A DNA stretch of 64,000 bases, from the NCBI RefSeq assembly GCF_002101335.1, contig NZ_CP020773.1:1240001-1304000 (forward strand), written 5' to 3'. The stretch's first letter is position 1; every line of letters starts with the position of its first letter. The notes beneath the pieces were generated by a model. It saw nothing but the letters and a program-made list of their open reading frames with translations, ran no database searches and was not told the origin of the DNA. The translations under genes and the position numbers were made by a program. Origin of the DNA: Staphylococcus lutrae. GTDB taxonomy: Bacteria; Bacillota; Bacilli; Staphylococcales; Staphylococcaceae. Below are positions 11,240 through 20,579 of the stretch, in pieces.

Positions 11240-12330
11240 TCAGAACCTCCTTCATGAATCATTTTTTTCATCACATCAAAACACTGATCGATTTCTTCCA
11301 CGGTTGTTAAACATGAAAAGGACAACCTTAAATATTGATCGACTTCACCTTGTACTGCAGCGATTTTGTGCATTAAACCATCACTTAACATTATACCATG
11401 ACCACAAGCGGTTCCAGTAGAAATACAAATATTCCGATTAGACAACATTTGCATGATATATTGTCCTTCAAATTTTGGTGTGAGTAGCCCTAAAATATGT
11501 GGCGCTTGCGCGTTATAAGTCAGCGCTGTAAATCCCAAAGCCGTGGCGCGTGCTTTCGCATATTGGTGCAACGTTTGGAGATGCATGATATCCGTCGAAA
11601 TGTTTAATGCTTGAACGAGCGCTAAAATGCTCGGAACATCTAACGTGCCATTACGTAACCCTGTTTCGTGGAAGTAGTGTTGATTTAATGGATGAATGAA
11701 AGCATCCTCTATCATCAACACCCCACAGCCTTTGGTACCGTGAAATTTATGACCTGAAAATGTATATGACGTACAAGATGTCATATCAAATGGTGCTATT
11801 TTTTTGACCGCTTGAACACCGTCAACATGAAAAGGAATTTGATGCTGTTTTGCAATCGCTCCAATTTGATGAATCGGAAGCTGATAACCCGTTTCAGAGT
11901 TGACATGTTGTGCAATAATCAAAACCGTCTCTGCTGTCACACGCGATTGCCATGTTGCTAGATCGAGCGTGCCATCAGCAGTTAGCGGCATAATCTCAAT
12001 TTTAAAATTGTTTTGATATCGTTCTAACGCGGCCGCAATAGACGGGTGTTCATACGGAGAGACCCATATCGTTCCCTGTGTCAGATGATCCAAATATAAA
12101 CGGATGGCCATGTCATTGACGTTTGAACCACTTGTTCCAAATCGGACTTCTTTTGTTGTTTGAAAAACATGTTGTACGTACTGACGTGCTTGCTGTAATG
12201 CAGCTTTAACCTGTTCACCACCAACGTGTAAACTTTCGCTGTTATAGAACAATTGACTTTGTGCTTTATGGTAGACCGCTAATACTTCTTCAGTAGGTTG
12301 CGTTGTCGCAGCGTTATCCAAATAAATCAT
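11236..12330 (-). CDS. nifS: NifS-like cysteine desulfurase for NadA maturation
   Basis: 364 residues, a class V aminotransferase fold starting MIYLDNAATTQP. The PLP lysine lies in SGHKFHGTKG and the catalytic cysteine in STGTACGHG. It mobilises sulfur from cysteine. In B. subtilis the homologue beside nadBCA supplies sulfur for the NadA iron-sulfur cluster, and the identical layout here supports that role over general Fe-S assembly. The ATG at 12330 follows GAGGGG at 9 bases. It is the first gene of the divergent nifS-niaR transcript. Confidence 0.9.
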   Translation of the reverse strand: MIYLDNAATTQPTEEVLAVYHKAQSQLFYNSESLHVGGEQVKAALQQARQYVQHVFQTTKEVRFGTSGSNVNDMAIRLYLDHLTQGTIWVSPYEHPSIAAALERYQNNFKIEIMPLTADGTLDLATWQSRVTAETVLIIAQHVNSETGYQLPIHQIGAIAKQHQIPFHVDGVQAVKKIAPFDMTSCTSYTFSGHKFHGTKGCGVLMIEDAFIHPLNQHYFHETGLRNGTLDVPSILALVQALNISTDIMHLQTLHQYAKARATALGFTALTYNAQAPHILGLLTPKFEGQYIMQMLSNRNICISTGTACGHGIMLSDGLMHKIAAVQGEVDQYLRLSFSCLTTVEEIDQCFDVMKKMIHEGGSE

Positions 12331-12389
12331 CTTTTATATCCCCTCTTGCATTTGTTTCATATCTATGTCAAAATCATTATGCGCTTTAA

Positions 12390-12431
12390 TGTTAACATAA
12401 ATGTAAATAATATTGTAAATAGAGGTGTAAA
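12390..12431. promoter_or_regulatory. Candidate NiaR operator: four phased TGTAAA-like repeats
   Basis: In the 104-bp gap between nifS and nadB, TGTTAA (12390) and TGTAAA (12402, 12414, 12426) recur at exactly 12-bp steps. The last overlaps the nadB ribosome site AGAGGTG. Position and divergence make NiaR the obvious binder. The assignment is an inference from location. Confidence 0.55.
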
Positions 12432-12434
12432 CAT

Positions 12435-14009
12435 ATGCACATCATCATTATTGGAAGTGGGATTGCAGCCTTATCATGTATGAAACAACTTCACAATGTT
12501 TCCAAAATTACCTGTATCACGCAAAGTCGGCATTCGAACAATAGTAGCTATCAAGCACAAGGGGGCATTTGTTTTTCAAAATATGAATATGATGACGGTC
12601 AAAGCCATATTGAAGATACATTCCATGCAGGAGATGGCTTAGGGGATCGGACGGTCATTCAGACATTGATTAAACAAAGTCATTCGGTGATACAGCAACT
12701 CATTGATGAAGGACTTCCTTTTGATCGAGATGACCAAGGGCATTTGCTTTACGCTATGGAGGGGGCGCACCAACATCCAAGAATTCTACACGCAAACGGG
12801 GATCAAACGGGCCGTATCATCATGCAACATTTAGCTTCATCTTTAACTGCGAAGCCCATTGTCCTTTATGAACATCATGTCGTCATTGACCTTTTAAAAA
12901 ATGCACATGGAGAAGCCTGTGGTGTGGTCACTATAGATGAGAAAGGGCAGTTTCAACATATAAGCGGCGATGCGGTGATATGTGCGACCGGTGGGGTCAG
13001 CAACTTGTTCACACCGCATTCCAGTCCACTATCGCCCCTATCAACAGGTGCTGTCATCGCATTCCATCACCACGTTCCGCTTCAAAATATGGAAATGATA
13101 CAATTTCATCCGACTTTACTTGGAACACCACAAAAAGCAGGGGGACTGATTTCTGAAGCCGTCCGTGGTGCAGGGGCGACATTCGTCAATGATGCCGGTA
13201 TCAATTTTATGGATGAGGTCCATCCTATGAAAAGTCTCGCGCCGAGAGATATCACAAGTCGGATGATTTTTCGCCAACAACAACTTGGACACCAGTGTTA
13301 TTTAGATATCCGTCCTGTCACCCATTTTGAACAACGTTTTCCTACTATCACACAAGCCATTCGACGCTACGACGCCACGATTTTTGACACACAGCGTATT
13401 CCTGTGACGCTCGGTGCGCATTACACAATCGGTGGAATTAGTGCAGATACGAACGGTTGTACCGCATTACCACGCTTTTTTGCAATTGGTGAAGCGGCAT
13501 GTACCCATTTCCACGGCGCAAATCGTTTAGCTAGCAATTCATTGTTGGAAGGCCTTGTCATGGGAGTCAACTGTGCAACGTATATTCAACATCATTTATC
13601 ACCCGTTAAAGGCGAAGGATCTCCTCAATCTTTAGCTATACCTCACATCAGTGATAAAGTAGTCCAAACGCTACAACAACAAAGTTTTTCTGTACTCGGC
13701 GTCGAACGACATGGGCCTGTTATGCAACGTTTTAAAGCACGATTGGAGAAGACACTACATGAGGCGCCAGAAGTGACACAAATCACCAAAACAGTGTGGC
13801 AACGTTATTGTACAGTCAAATTATTACAAATTATCACAAGTGCGGCACTAGAACGTCAAACATCTCGCGGTGTGCATTACCGATGTGATCACCCTCATGT
13901 TGACACAAATCATCAGTATGATATGACTGAAATTTATAATGGAGGCACGCATCATGTTAAATCGATTGCTCGTAAAAGAGAAGCTACAACAGTTTTACAT
14001 AGAGGATAA
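12435..14009 (+). CDS. nadB: L-aspartate oxidase
   Basis: 524 residues. The N-terminus has the FAD-binding dinucleotide fold (IIGSGIAALS), followed by the SSYQAQGG segment typical of the succinate dehydrogenase/NadB flavoprotein family, plus HPTLL and GANRLASNSLLEGLV near the C-terminal half. It oxidises L-aspartate to iminoaspartate, the first step of de novo NAD synthesis. Length fits NadB. It overlaps nadC by 56 bp, so the nadB-nadC-nadA operon is tightly coupled, probably repressed by NiaR. Confidence 0.95.
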   Translation: MHIIIIGSGIAALSCMKQLHNVSKITCITQSRHSNNSSYQAQGGICFSKYEYDDGQSHIEDTFHAGDGLGDRTVIQTLIKQSHSVIQQLIDEGLPFDRDDQGHLLYAMEGAHQHPRILHANGDQTGRIIMQHLASSLTAKPIVLYEHHVVIDLLKNAHGEACGVVTIDEKGQFQHISGDAVICATGGVSNLFTPHSSPLSPLSTGAVIAFHHHVPLQNMEMIQFHPTLLGTPQKAGGLISEAVRGAGATFVNDAGINFMDEVHPMKSLAPRDITSRMIFRQQQLGHQCYLDIRPVTHFEQRFPTITQAIRRYDATIFDTQRIPVTLGAHYTIGGISADTNGCTALPRFFAIGEAACTHFHGANRLASNSLLEGLVMGVNCATYIQHHLSPVKGEGSPQSLAIPHISDKVVQTLQQQSFSVLGVERHGPVMQRFKARLEKTLHEAPEVTQITKTVWQRYCTVKLLQIITSAALERQTSRGVHYRCDHPHVDTNHQYDMTEIYNGGTHHVKSIARKREATTVLHRG

Positions 14010-14787
14010 CCAACAAGGCGACTTAGCAACACGCATCTTTGATCGTCAAACCCAGGGAACACTCACACTGATTTCTAAAGCGCCAGGGATCTTCTGTGGT
14101 ACGGATATTATAGAAGAAGGATTCAAATTGCTAGAACCCACAGCCACTGTCGAAATGGCCATAGCCGAGGGGGCACACGTCACACCTGGTACTGTGATTG
14201 CACGAATTACCGCGCCCATTTATGCACTGCTTACTATGGAACGGATCGTCTTAAATTTGATTCAACGGATGTCCGGTATCGCTACAATGACCCATCAAAT
14301 GGTGACTCGGATTGCACACACAACAACACGTCTTGTCGATACGCGTAAGACGACGCCCGGGCTTGCAATTTTTGAAAAATACGCCGTCACTGTCGGGGGT
14401 GGACTCAATCATCGCCGTTCACTCAACGATGGTTTGATGCTCAAAGACAATCATATTGACTACAGCACCTCTATCACAGCGGCCATTCAAGAAGCCAAAA
14501 AATGGTTAGGTCCTATGGATAAAATTGAAGTTGAAATTGAAAATGAAGCGATGCTCATCGCAGCCGTTCAAGCCGGCGTCGATATCATTATGTTTGATAA
14601 CTGTACACCCGAATGGATCAAAGCACATATTCATCACGTCCCGGCATCCATTCAAACTGAAGCATCTGGAAATATAACTGAAGCGAACATCACAGATTAC
14701 GCGGCAACAGGCGTCGACTTCATCTCCATGGGCGCCTTGTTTTACGGGCAAAAAGCACTCGATATTTCAGCAAAGGTTGTGATATAA
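13954..14787 (+). CDS. nadC: Quinolinate phosphoribosyltransferase (carboxylating)
   Basis: 277 residues from the ATG at 13954, chosen because GGAGG lies 8 bases upstream; an in-frame ATG at 13939 overlaps that ribosome site. Family signatures include LVDTRKTTPGL and NHRRSLNDGLMLKDNH, and MFDN in the barrel. It converts quinolinate and PRPP to nicotinate mononucleotide. It lies between nadB and nadA, with nadA starting directly after its stop codon. Confidence 0.95.
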   Translation: MLNRLLVKEKLQQFYIEDNQQGDLATRIFDRQTQGTLTLISKAPGIFCGTDIIEEGFKLLEPTATVEMAIAEGAHVTPGTVIARITAPIYALLTMERIVLNLIQRMSGIATMTHQMVTRIAHTTTRLVDTRKTTPGLAIFEKYAVTVGGGLNHRRSLNDGLMLKDNHIDYSTSITAAIQEAKKWLGPMDKIEVEIENEAMLIAAVQAGVDIIMFDNCTPEWIKAHIHHVPASIQTEASGNITEANITDYAATGVDFISMGALFYGQKALDISAKVVI

Positions 14788-15876
14788 ATGTTTAATCCGA
14801 TTCAATCCATTCCAGAACGGTATCTCAAAATGTCTCAAACCGCGTTAGAACAGCACATTCAACGTATTAAAGATGAACTAGGGACACGTTTATTTATGCC
14901 CACACATCATTATCAAAAAGATGAAGTCGTCCAATTTGCAGATGTGACGGGTGATTCACTTGAACTGGCTCGAATTTGTAAAAACAATCGCGAAGCAGAC
15001 TATTTTGTTTTTAACGGCGTCCACTTTATGGCTGAAACTGCTGACATTTTGACAGACGCACACCAACATATTTACCTGCCTGATTTAACTGCGGGCTGTT
15101 CTATGGCGGACATGGCGAACATCAATCAAGTACGACATTGTCACGAAGTACTGACACAAACGTATCAATTCGATATTTTACCCCTCACATATGTGAACTC
15201 GACAGCAGCCATCAAAAAATATGTCGGTCAACATGAAGGTACATGTCTGACGAGTGGCAACGCAAAAGCTGTCGTCAATTGGGCGCTTGAACAGCATAAA
15301 ATGATTCTTTTTCTCCCCGATCAGCATCTGGGGCGCAACACGGCGTACGAATTAGGTGTGCCACTTGAACAAATGGCGCTGTGGGATCCCATTGAAAAGC
15401 GTTTGACGTATGAAGGAGATTTAAAAGATTTACGCCTTATTTTATGGAAAGGGCATTGTTCTGTTCATGAAAAGTTTCGGAAAACACATATCGAACAAGC
15501 ACGTCAGCAAAATCCTGATGTGAACATTATCGTCCATCCCGAATGTCCATTTGATGTCGTTCAAGCAGCCGATGAGGCAGGATCTACGCGCTATATCATC
15601 GATGCCATTCAGCACGCACCCGCAGGCTCACATTGGCGGATTGGAACGGAAATGAATTTAGTACACCGCTTAAAAATGACACACCCTGAACTTCATATTG
15701 AATCATTAAATCCTTTGATGTGCGCATGTCTGACGATGAACCGCATTGATTTACCACATCTTGCATGGTGTCTCGATAAAATTTTAAACGACCAGCATGA
15801 CAATATAATCAAAGTGGATGATGAAACCGCCTATTATGCAAAAAAAAGTTTAGATCGCATGTTATCCATCGTCTAA
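14788..15876 (+). CDS. nadA: Quinolinate synthase
   Basis: 362 residues. NadA condenses iminoaspartate with dihydroxyacetone phosphate using a 4Fe-4S cluster. Three cysteines sit where the B. subtilis ligands are expected: Cys104 (TAGCSMAD), Cys224 (KGHCSVHEKF) and Cys314 (LMCACLTM), each offset by 6 from B. subtilis Cys110, 230 and 320. The ATG immediately follows the nadC stop, with only a weak AAAGG upstream, suggesting translational coupling. The operon ends with a strong hairpin at 15934. Confidence 0.95.
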   Translation: MFNPIQSIPERYLKMSQTALEQHIQRIKDELGTRLFMPTHHYQKDEVVQFADVTGDSLELARICKNNREADYFVFNGVHFMAETADILTDAHQHIYLPDLTAGCSMADMANINQVRHCHEVLTQTYQFDILPLTYVNSTAAIKKYVGQHEGTCLTSGNAKAVVNWALEQHKMILFLPDQHLGRNTAYELGVPLEQMALWDPIEKRLTYEGDLKDLRLILWKGHCSVHEKFRKTHIEQARQQNPDVNIIVHPECPFDVVQAADEAGSTRYIIDAIQHAPAGSHWRIGTEMNLVHRLKMTHPELHIESLNPLMCACLTMNRIDLPHLAWCLDKILNDQHDNIIKVDDETAYYAKKSLDRMLSIV

Positions 15877-15933
15877 ACCGACACAACATTTCGTCATCAA
15901 ACGTTCGCATCATCTCAATCACGTGAACAACGC

Positions 15934-15992
15934 ACAATCCATCCATAGTCACCTGGATGCTTTCCAGTTAACGTATAGGTGGATTGTTTTTT
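15934..15992 (+). terminator. nadBCA terminator
   Basis: ACAATCCA pairs with TGGATTGT around a smaller CTGGA/TCCAG hairpin, followed by six T residues. Confidence 0.85.
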
Positions 15993-16136
15993 AGCGCGTT
16001 GAAGGTGTTGCACTATTAAATTATGATTTCAATCAATATTATCAAATCGTTAGTACATTTGCTTTTCTATTATGTATAATAACTATACTTATGAAGTGTA
16101 AAAACGAATTTATTTTAAAGGAGAACCCTGTGACTC

Positions 16137-16751
16137 ATGGAACAATTGATTACAAGCTTTATCGCTCAATGGGGCTATGTCGCTATCTTCATTCTCATCC
16201 TATTAGAAAATATATTACCTGTCGTCCCTTCTGAAATTATTTTAACCTTTGCCGGTTTGATGTCTATTAAATCCGGGTTGTCGATTCCCGTTCTATTTCT
16301 CATTTCCACAATCGCATCACTGATGGGGCTCCTCATTTTATATTATATTTGTCGCTTGATTAACGAAAACAGCATTTACCGTTTTGTGGATCGACACGGT
16401 AAATGGTTCAAACTTAAAGGGAAAGATATCCAACGTGCCAATGACTGGTTCAAACGTTATGGGGCGTGGGCCGTGTTATTATGCCGATTTATTCCCGTAC
16501 TTCGTGTACTCATTACAATTCCTGCCGGGATCAATAAAATGAATGTGGTTCAATTTATGACCTTATCGATCATCGGTACAACAATTTGGAACTTTGCTCT
16601 AATATTGTTAGGGCGCGTATTAAGCAATCGCTTTGACGCCTTAATGGCCGGCTTACACACATACGCGAGTATCATGTATGTCATCATCGGCATTGTTATT
16701 TTATACATCATCTTTAAACTGTTTTATAAAAAAAGAAAAAATGTCCAATAA
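16137..16751 (+). CDS. DedA/VTT-domain membrane protein
   Basis: 204 residues with 5-6 hydrophobic segments. The VTT (SNARE-associated) core is visible: ENILPVVPSEIIL near the N-terminus and RFIPVLRVLITIPAGINKM in the middle, including the Arg and Gly residues typical of the family. DedA proteins act in the membrane, and several take part in polyprenyl-phosphate or phospholipid recycling; the substrate here cannot be told. Start at ATG 16137 with AAGGAG about 13 bases upstream. Monocistronic, between the nadA terminator and a bidirectional terminator shared with kdpE. Confidence 0.85.
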   Translation: MEQLITSFIAQWGYVAIFILILLENILPVVPSEIILTFAGLMSIKSGLSIPVLFLISTIASLMGLLILYYICRLINENSIYRFVDRHGKWFKLKGKDIQRANDWFKRYGAWAVLLCRFIPVLRVLITIPAGINKMNVVQFMTLSIIGTTIWNFALILLGRVLSNRFDALMAGLHTYASIMYVIIGIVILYIIFKLFYKKRKNVQ

Positions 16752-16847
16752 TCCTAGCATCTTTATGTATCATTATGGTTGTTTTTCAATTCAAAGCGCA
16801 CCTCGCAACCATTTGTCATCAATCATTGCAATTATCCTCTTAAAAAT

Positions 16848-16894
16848 ATGCCCGTTAAAAGTAGAACATAACAGTTCTGCCTTTTAGCGGGCAT
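16848..16894. terminator. Bidirectional terminator between dedA and kdpE
   Basis: Long inverted repeat (ATGCCCG-TAAAAG with CTTTTA-CGGGCAT) with AT-rich tracts on both sides. Confidence 0.8.
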
Positions 16895-16969
16895 GATACA
16901 TTTTTATAGGGAATATAGCGCTAAGAAACACCCTTCACGCCACGATGGATTCGACCGTACAATCATTCG

Positions 16970-17665
16970 TTAATCGAGACGTTGCATGCGATAGCCAATT
17001 CTAGGATGGGTCATCATCAATTTAGGAGACGCATCGTTGTTTTTCGTATCATTCAACTTCTTACGTAACGAAGCCATATGCACACGTAATGCGGCCATTT
17101 CCGTTTTATTTACATAACCATATAGCGCCTTTAACAAGACGGAATAGGTCAATATCTTACCCACATGTTGACTTAATATCACTAATAACTCATACTCGTT
17201 CGGCGTTAAATGTACTTCTTGCTCATGAATATAAACTGCTTTTGCATTGAAATCAATCATCAGTGGCCCATTTTTAAAATGACTTTGGCTATTTTCTATT
17301 GATTTTGACATGCGTTCCGCGACTCTAATACGTGCCCGTAATTCATCAATATTAAATGGTTTCGTCATATAATCATTCGCGCCATGATCTAAAGCACTGA
17401 CGATCGTATGTTCTTCTGTACGTGCACTAATCACAATAATTGGGATATCAACAAAATCCCTAAACTGCTGAATCAAAGCTAAACCATCAATATCCGGTAA
17501 TCCTAAATCAAGTAAAATAATATCAGGCTGTTCCGTTCTTAAACGAAAATCCGCTTCTTTTCCTGATTTTGCGGTAATCACTTTATAGTAATCCATCGTC
17601 AACGCCACATCGATTAAATGTAAAATGGCATCATCATCTTCAATGACTAATAATGTTGATTTCAT
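16970..17665 (-). CDS. kdpE: KdpE response regulator
   Basis: 231 residues from the ATG at 17663-17665 (MKSTLLVIEDDD), 4 bases after the kdpD stop codon. Receiver domain (about 1-115) with acidic pocket EDDD, phospho-acceptor Asp in ILLDLGLPDIDG and conserved Lys in MTKPFN; OmpR-type winged helix at the C-terminus (LTPNEYELL, YVNKTEMAALRVHMASLRKK). It partners KdpD to control kdpFABC, and in S. aureus also links potassium to virulence genes. The frame extends 11 codons upstream into kdpD, but the ATG is the natural start. Confidence 0.93.
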   Translation of the reverse strand: MKSTLLVIEDDDAILHLIDVALTMDYYKVITAKSGKEADFRLRTEQPDIILLDLGLPDIDGLALIQQFRDFVDIPIIVISARTEEHTIVSALDHGANDYMTKPFNIDELRARIRVAERMSKSIENSQSHFKNGPLMIDFNAKAVYIHEQEVHLTPNEYELLVILSQHVGKILTYSVLLKALYGYVNKTEMAALRVHMASLRKKLNDTKNNDASPKLMMTHPRIGYRMQRLD

Positions 17666-17669
17666 CACT

Positions 17670-20312
17670 TCAGCCCCCCATTTCGATTTGATTGGCATCT
17701 AAGTAAAAATAGAAAATACTTCCTTTCGGCGTATTCGGCTGATATTTCAGTTGACTTTCATGTTGCTGCAAAATACGTTGAATTAAGTATAACCCTAATC
17801 CTAAACTATCTTTTTGATTATCTTTAAAATCATCCTCTGAATAAAACGGATTAAAAATAAGTTGCCGTTTTTCTTCAGGTATCCCTTTTCCAAAATCAAT
17901 CATTTCAAACTTTACTTTATGGTCGACTTGATACACATTAAGCAGAATATCAGATTTTGATTCTGCATGTAGCAGTGCATTATCAACGAGATTAAATAAC
18001 ACTTGTAAAATTAATTGACTATCGATATCAATCAAAGCGAGGGGCGCATCATATTTTATTTTCACCTTTTGATTCTGATGCCGACGTTCCAGTCCTTCTT
18101 CAAACTCTTCCAGCAGCTCCTCAACCAAATAGGGACTCCGTTGAATTTGGATCTCTGCGCTTTCTAATTTCGTTAACGACAAAATATTCGTCACCAGCGT
18201 ATAGAGATATTGTGCTTCATCGTAAGAGGCAGACAATAGTGAATCAACTGCCGCTTCACTGAGATGTCGGTTGTGATATTTCAACATATCCAAATTCCCC
18301 ATAATTGTCGTTAATGGCGTTCGAATATCATGAGAGATGGAATGCAAGAAATTCGACCGTGTCGCTTCTCTTTCCGCTCTCAACATGGACTGTCTCGTCT
18401 GTCTTAACAAATCGACGTTCTCAATGGCCAACGTCACATCATTCAACATCGACTCTAAAATAGAATTATCATACGTATCAATGTAATCCTCTTCATTAAA
18501 TCGAATTGAAATCACCCCTTTAACGGGCACCGTACCGATAGGAATACACAAATAAGGGCTCCCAGGAAAAGTATCCGTCAGCTTACCTGCGCGAACCTCA
18601 TTTTCAATGACCCAACCGAGTGTTTCTGTTTCTTCATGTGGGTTGGCATTGGAAAGCGCACCACTCCCGAAAGTATACGATTCAGTCACCTTTTTTTGCT
18701 GAATCAAAAATACCGTGACGTCTTGATTTAACAGTTGATGAATTTGTTCTCCCGCAATTTTCAATAATTTCATCATTGAATAAGATTCTTTAATCGATTG
18801 ATTGAAATGTAACATCATATTCGTCCGATACAATTGACGTTCTGTTAACAAATGCTGATGCTTCAAGTTTTTCAAAATAGCACTCGTAAAAATACTCGCA
18901 AAGATGCTGGTCGCAAAAGTAATCGGGTATTCAAAACGATACATTTCCAAAGTGAATCTCGGTACAGTAAAGAAATAGTTAAAGACAAACACATTGAGAA
19001 TCGACGCGAAAAATCCAATAAGATAGGATTGTGTCCAGATCGAAAGGACAATAATACCGATAAAAAACATCAGTAGAATCATGGCACTCGACTCATTCTT
19101 ATCCATATTGTAGACCCACGTCCCAATGAGCACACACAGCGCTTGAATCATGACCATTTTGATCACGTCCATAGACCAACGGGTAGACGACATCTTATTT
19201 TGTTTTGTGGTTTGTGCCATATTTTCGATGTGAATATCATGCAATGGCACAATTTCTAATTTAAAGTGATGGGGCATGTGATTCATTTGATCAATCAGCG
19301 ATTTCTTAAAATACCCTTTCCAACGCGGCTTTTCTGATTGGCCGAGTACCAATTTAGTCACAAAGGCCTTGTCACACCATTCGGTCAAAGCTTTCGCAAT
19401 ATCTTGCGCATAGAAGATTTTAATTTCTGCGCCTAAAGACTGTGCCAACATCAAGTTTTTGTGAACGTAATGATCTTGTTTTTTACTTTCAGCTGCCGTT
19501 TCGAACACATCTATATACACTGCCGTTAACTTTGCATTTTCTTTGTAAGCCGTTCGTCGCGCTTCACGAATCACCCGCTCGTTATAAATACTACCGCTCA
19601 CCGCTACTGCGATATGTGGCGTGATATCTGTATGTTTCGTCTTATATTGTTGCTCTTTTTGACTCATGATATCCGCAACGGTTCTCAGTGTCAGTTCACG
19701 CAGTTCAGTCAAATTTTCATAGGTGAAAAAATGAGAAAAGGCGGTTTCCAAGCGTTCTTTCTTATAGACTTTCCCAGCTTTCATACGTTGAATCAACATA
19801 TCCGGTGAAACATCCACTACTTCATAAGCATCTGCAGAAATAACAAATTGATCCGGTACCCGCTCTGTCACTTGAATCCCTGTCATTAAAGTAATCTGTC
19901 CACTTAAGCTTTCGATATGTTGAATGTTCAACGTCGTCCAAACATCTATCCCATGTGACAAAATCTCTTCGATATCCATATAACGTTTTAAATGACGCTC
20001 TTTTGAAATGTTCGTATGCGCCAATTCATCAATTAAGATGACATCCGGATGCGCTTCAATAATTTTATCGACATCAATATATTGAAACGTATGACTTCCA
20101 AATTGACGGCTAGAGGTCATAATTTCCGGTAATTTTTGAGCAAGTGCACGGGTCTCAGGACGCTGATGTGGCTCGATATAACCAATTTTTATATCCGCCC
20201 CTTCTTTATACAGGTCAATTCCATTTGACAACATTTCATATGTTTTACCGACACCTGGGCTATAGCCTAAATAAATGGTCAGTTTCCCTCTTTTTTTATA
20301 CGCACTTTCCAT
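17670..20312 (-). CDS. kdpD: KdpD sensor histidine kinase
   Basis: 880 residues from the ATG at 20310-20312 (MESAYKKRGKLTIYLG), preceded by AGAGGTG at 7 bases; the frame is open further upstream without a ribosome site. Domains: KdpD N-terminal ATP-binding domain (Walker A GYSPGVGKT at 16-24), a universal-stress-protein-like domain (about 225-360, where c-di-AMP binds in S. aureus KdpD), four membrane spans (about 385-490), a GAF-like region, the HisKA box SHDIRTPL with His about 661, and an ATPase domain ending FGKGIPEE and SLGLGLYL. It senses potassium limitation. Divergent from kdpFABC. Confidence 0.95.
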   Translation of the reverse strand: MESAYKKRGKLTIYLGYSPGVGKTYEMLSNGIDLYKEGADIKIGYIEPHQRPETRALAQKLPEIMTSSRQFGSHTFQYIDVDKIIEAHPDVILIDELAHTNISKERHLKRYMDIEEILSHGIDVWTTLNIQHIESLSGQITLMTGIQVTERVPDQFVISADAYEVVDVSPDMLIQRMKAGKVYKKERLETAFSHFFTYENLTELRELTLRTVADIMSQKEQQYKTKHTDITPHIAVAVSGSIYNERVIREARRTAYKENAKLTAVYIDVFETAAESKKQDHYVHKNLMLAQSLGAEIKIFYAQDIAKALTEWCDKAFVTKLVLGQSEKPRWKGYFKKSLIDQMNHMPHHFKLEIVPLHDIHIENMAQTTKQNKMSSTRWSMDVIKMVMIQALCVLIGTWVYNMDKNESSAMILLMFFIGIIVLSIWTQSYLIGFFASILNVFVFNYFFTVPRFTLEMYRFEYPITFATSIFASIFTSAILKNLKHQHLLTERQLYRTNMMLHFNQSIKESYSMMKLLKIAGEQIHQLLNQDVTVFLIQQKKVTESYTFGSGALSNANPHEETETLGWVIENEVRAGKLTDTFPGSPYLCIPIGTVPVKGVISIRFNEEDYIDTYDNSILESMLNDVTLAIENVDLLRQTRQSMLRAEREATRSNFLHSISHDIRTPLTTIMGNLDMLKYHNRHLSEAAVDSLLSASYDEAQYLYTLVTNILSLTKLESAEIQIQRSPYLVEELLEEFEEGLERRHQNQKVKIKYDAPLALIDIDSQLILQVLFNLVDNALLHAESKSDILLNVYQVDHKVKFEMIDFGKGIPEEKRQLIFNPFYSEDDFKDNQKDSLGLGLYLIQRILQQHESQLKYQPNTPKGSIFYFYLDANQIEMGG

Positions 20313-20478
20313 ATGGCAACACCTCTTACTCACATCATAATTAAAATGACACGTATTATCCATTGATCTTTCTATTTCACACGTTATCTTTATATTTTCT
20401 TTATAACTTTTCTCAAATATTAATACTAAGGTGATATGACTCTTGTTAAGCTTTTGATGAAAGTAAGGAGGGAAGCAC
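20313..20478. promoter_or_regulatory. Divergent kdpDE/kdpFABC control region
   Basis: A 166-bp gap with no gene. It contains a tandem repeat CTTTATA at 20388-20394 and 20399-20405 (11-bp step, one helical turn), a plausible KdpE site, and the AAGGAGGG ribosome site of kdpF at 20465-20472. Confidence 0.5.
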
Positions 20479-20559
20479 ATGACCACACTAATTGCGCTCA
20501 TCGTCATCGCATTAATTGTCTTTTTGTTTTACGCATTCATTTGGAGTGAAAAATTTTAA
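20479..20559 (+). CDS. kdpF: KdpF small membrane subunit
   Basis: A 26-residue ORF starting [15 protein letters not shown] and ending FIWSEKF. It is one transmembrane helix, the usual size and character of KdpF, which stabilises the KdpFABC complex. It has a very strong ribosome site (AAGGAGGG, 7 bases before ATG) and lies 20 bases upstream of kdpA. Confidence 0.88.
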   Translation: MTTLIALIVIALIVFLFYAFIWSEKF

Positions 20560-20579
20560 CAGAGAAAGAGGAACACAAA

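Noticed and set aside
16130..16132. GTG near 16130 as the dedA start
   Set aside because: It is better spaced from AAGGAG but out of frame with the DedA protein. The ATG at 16137 is in frame.
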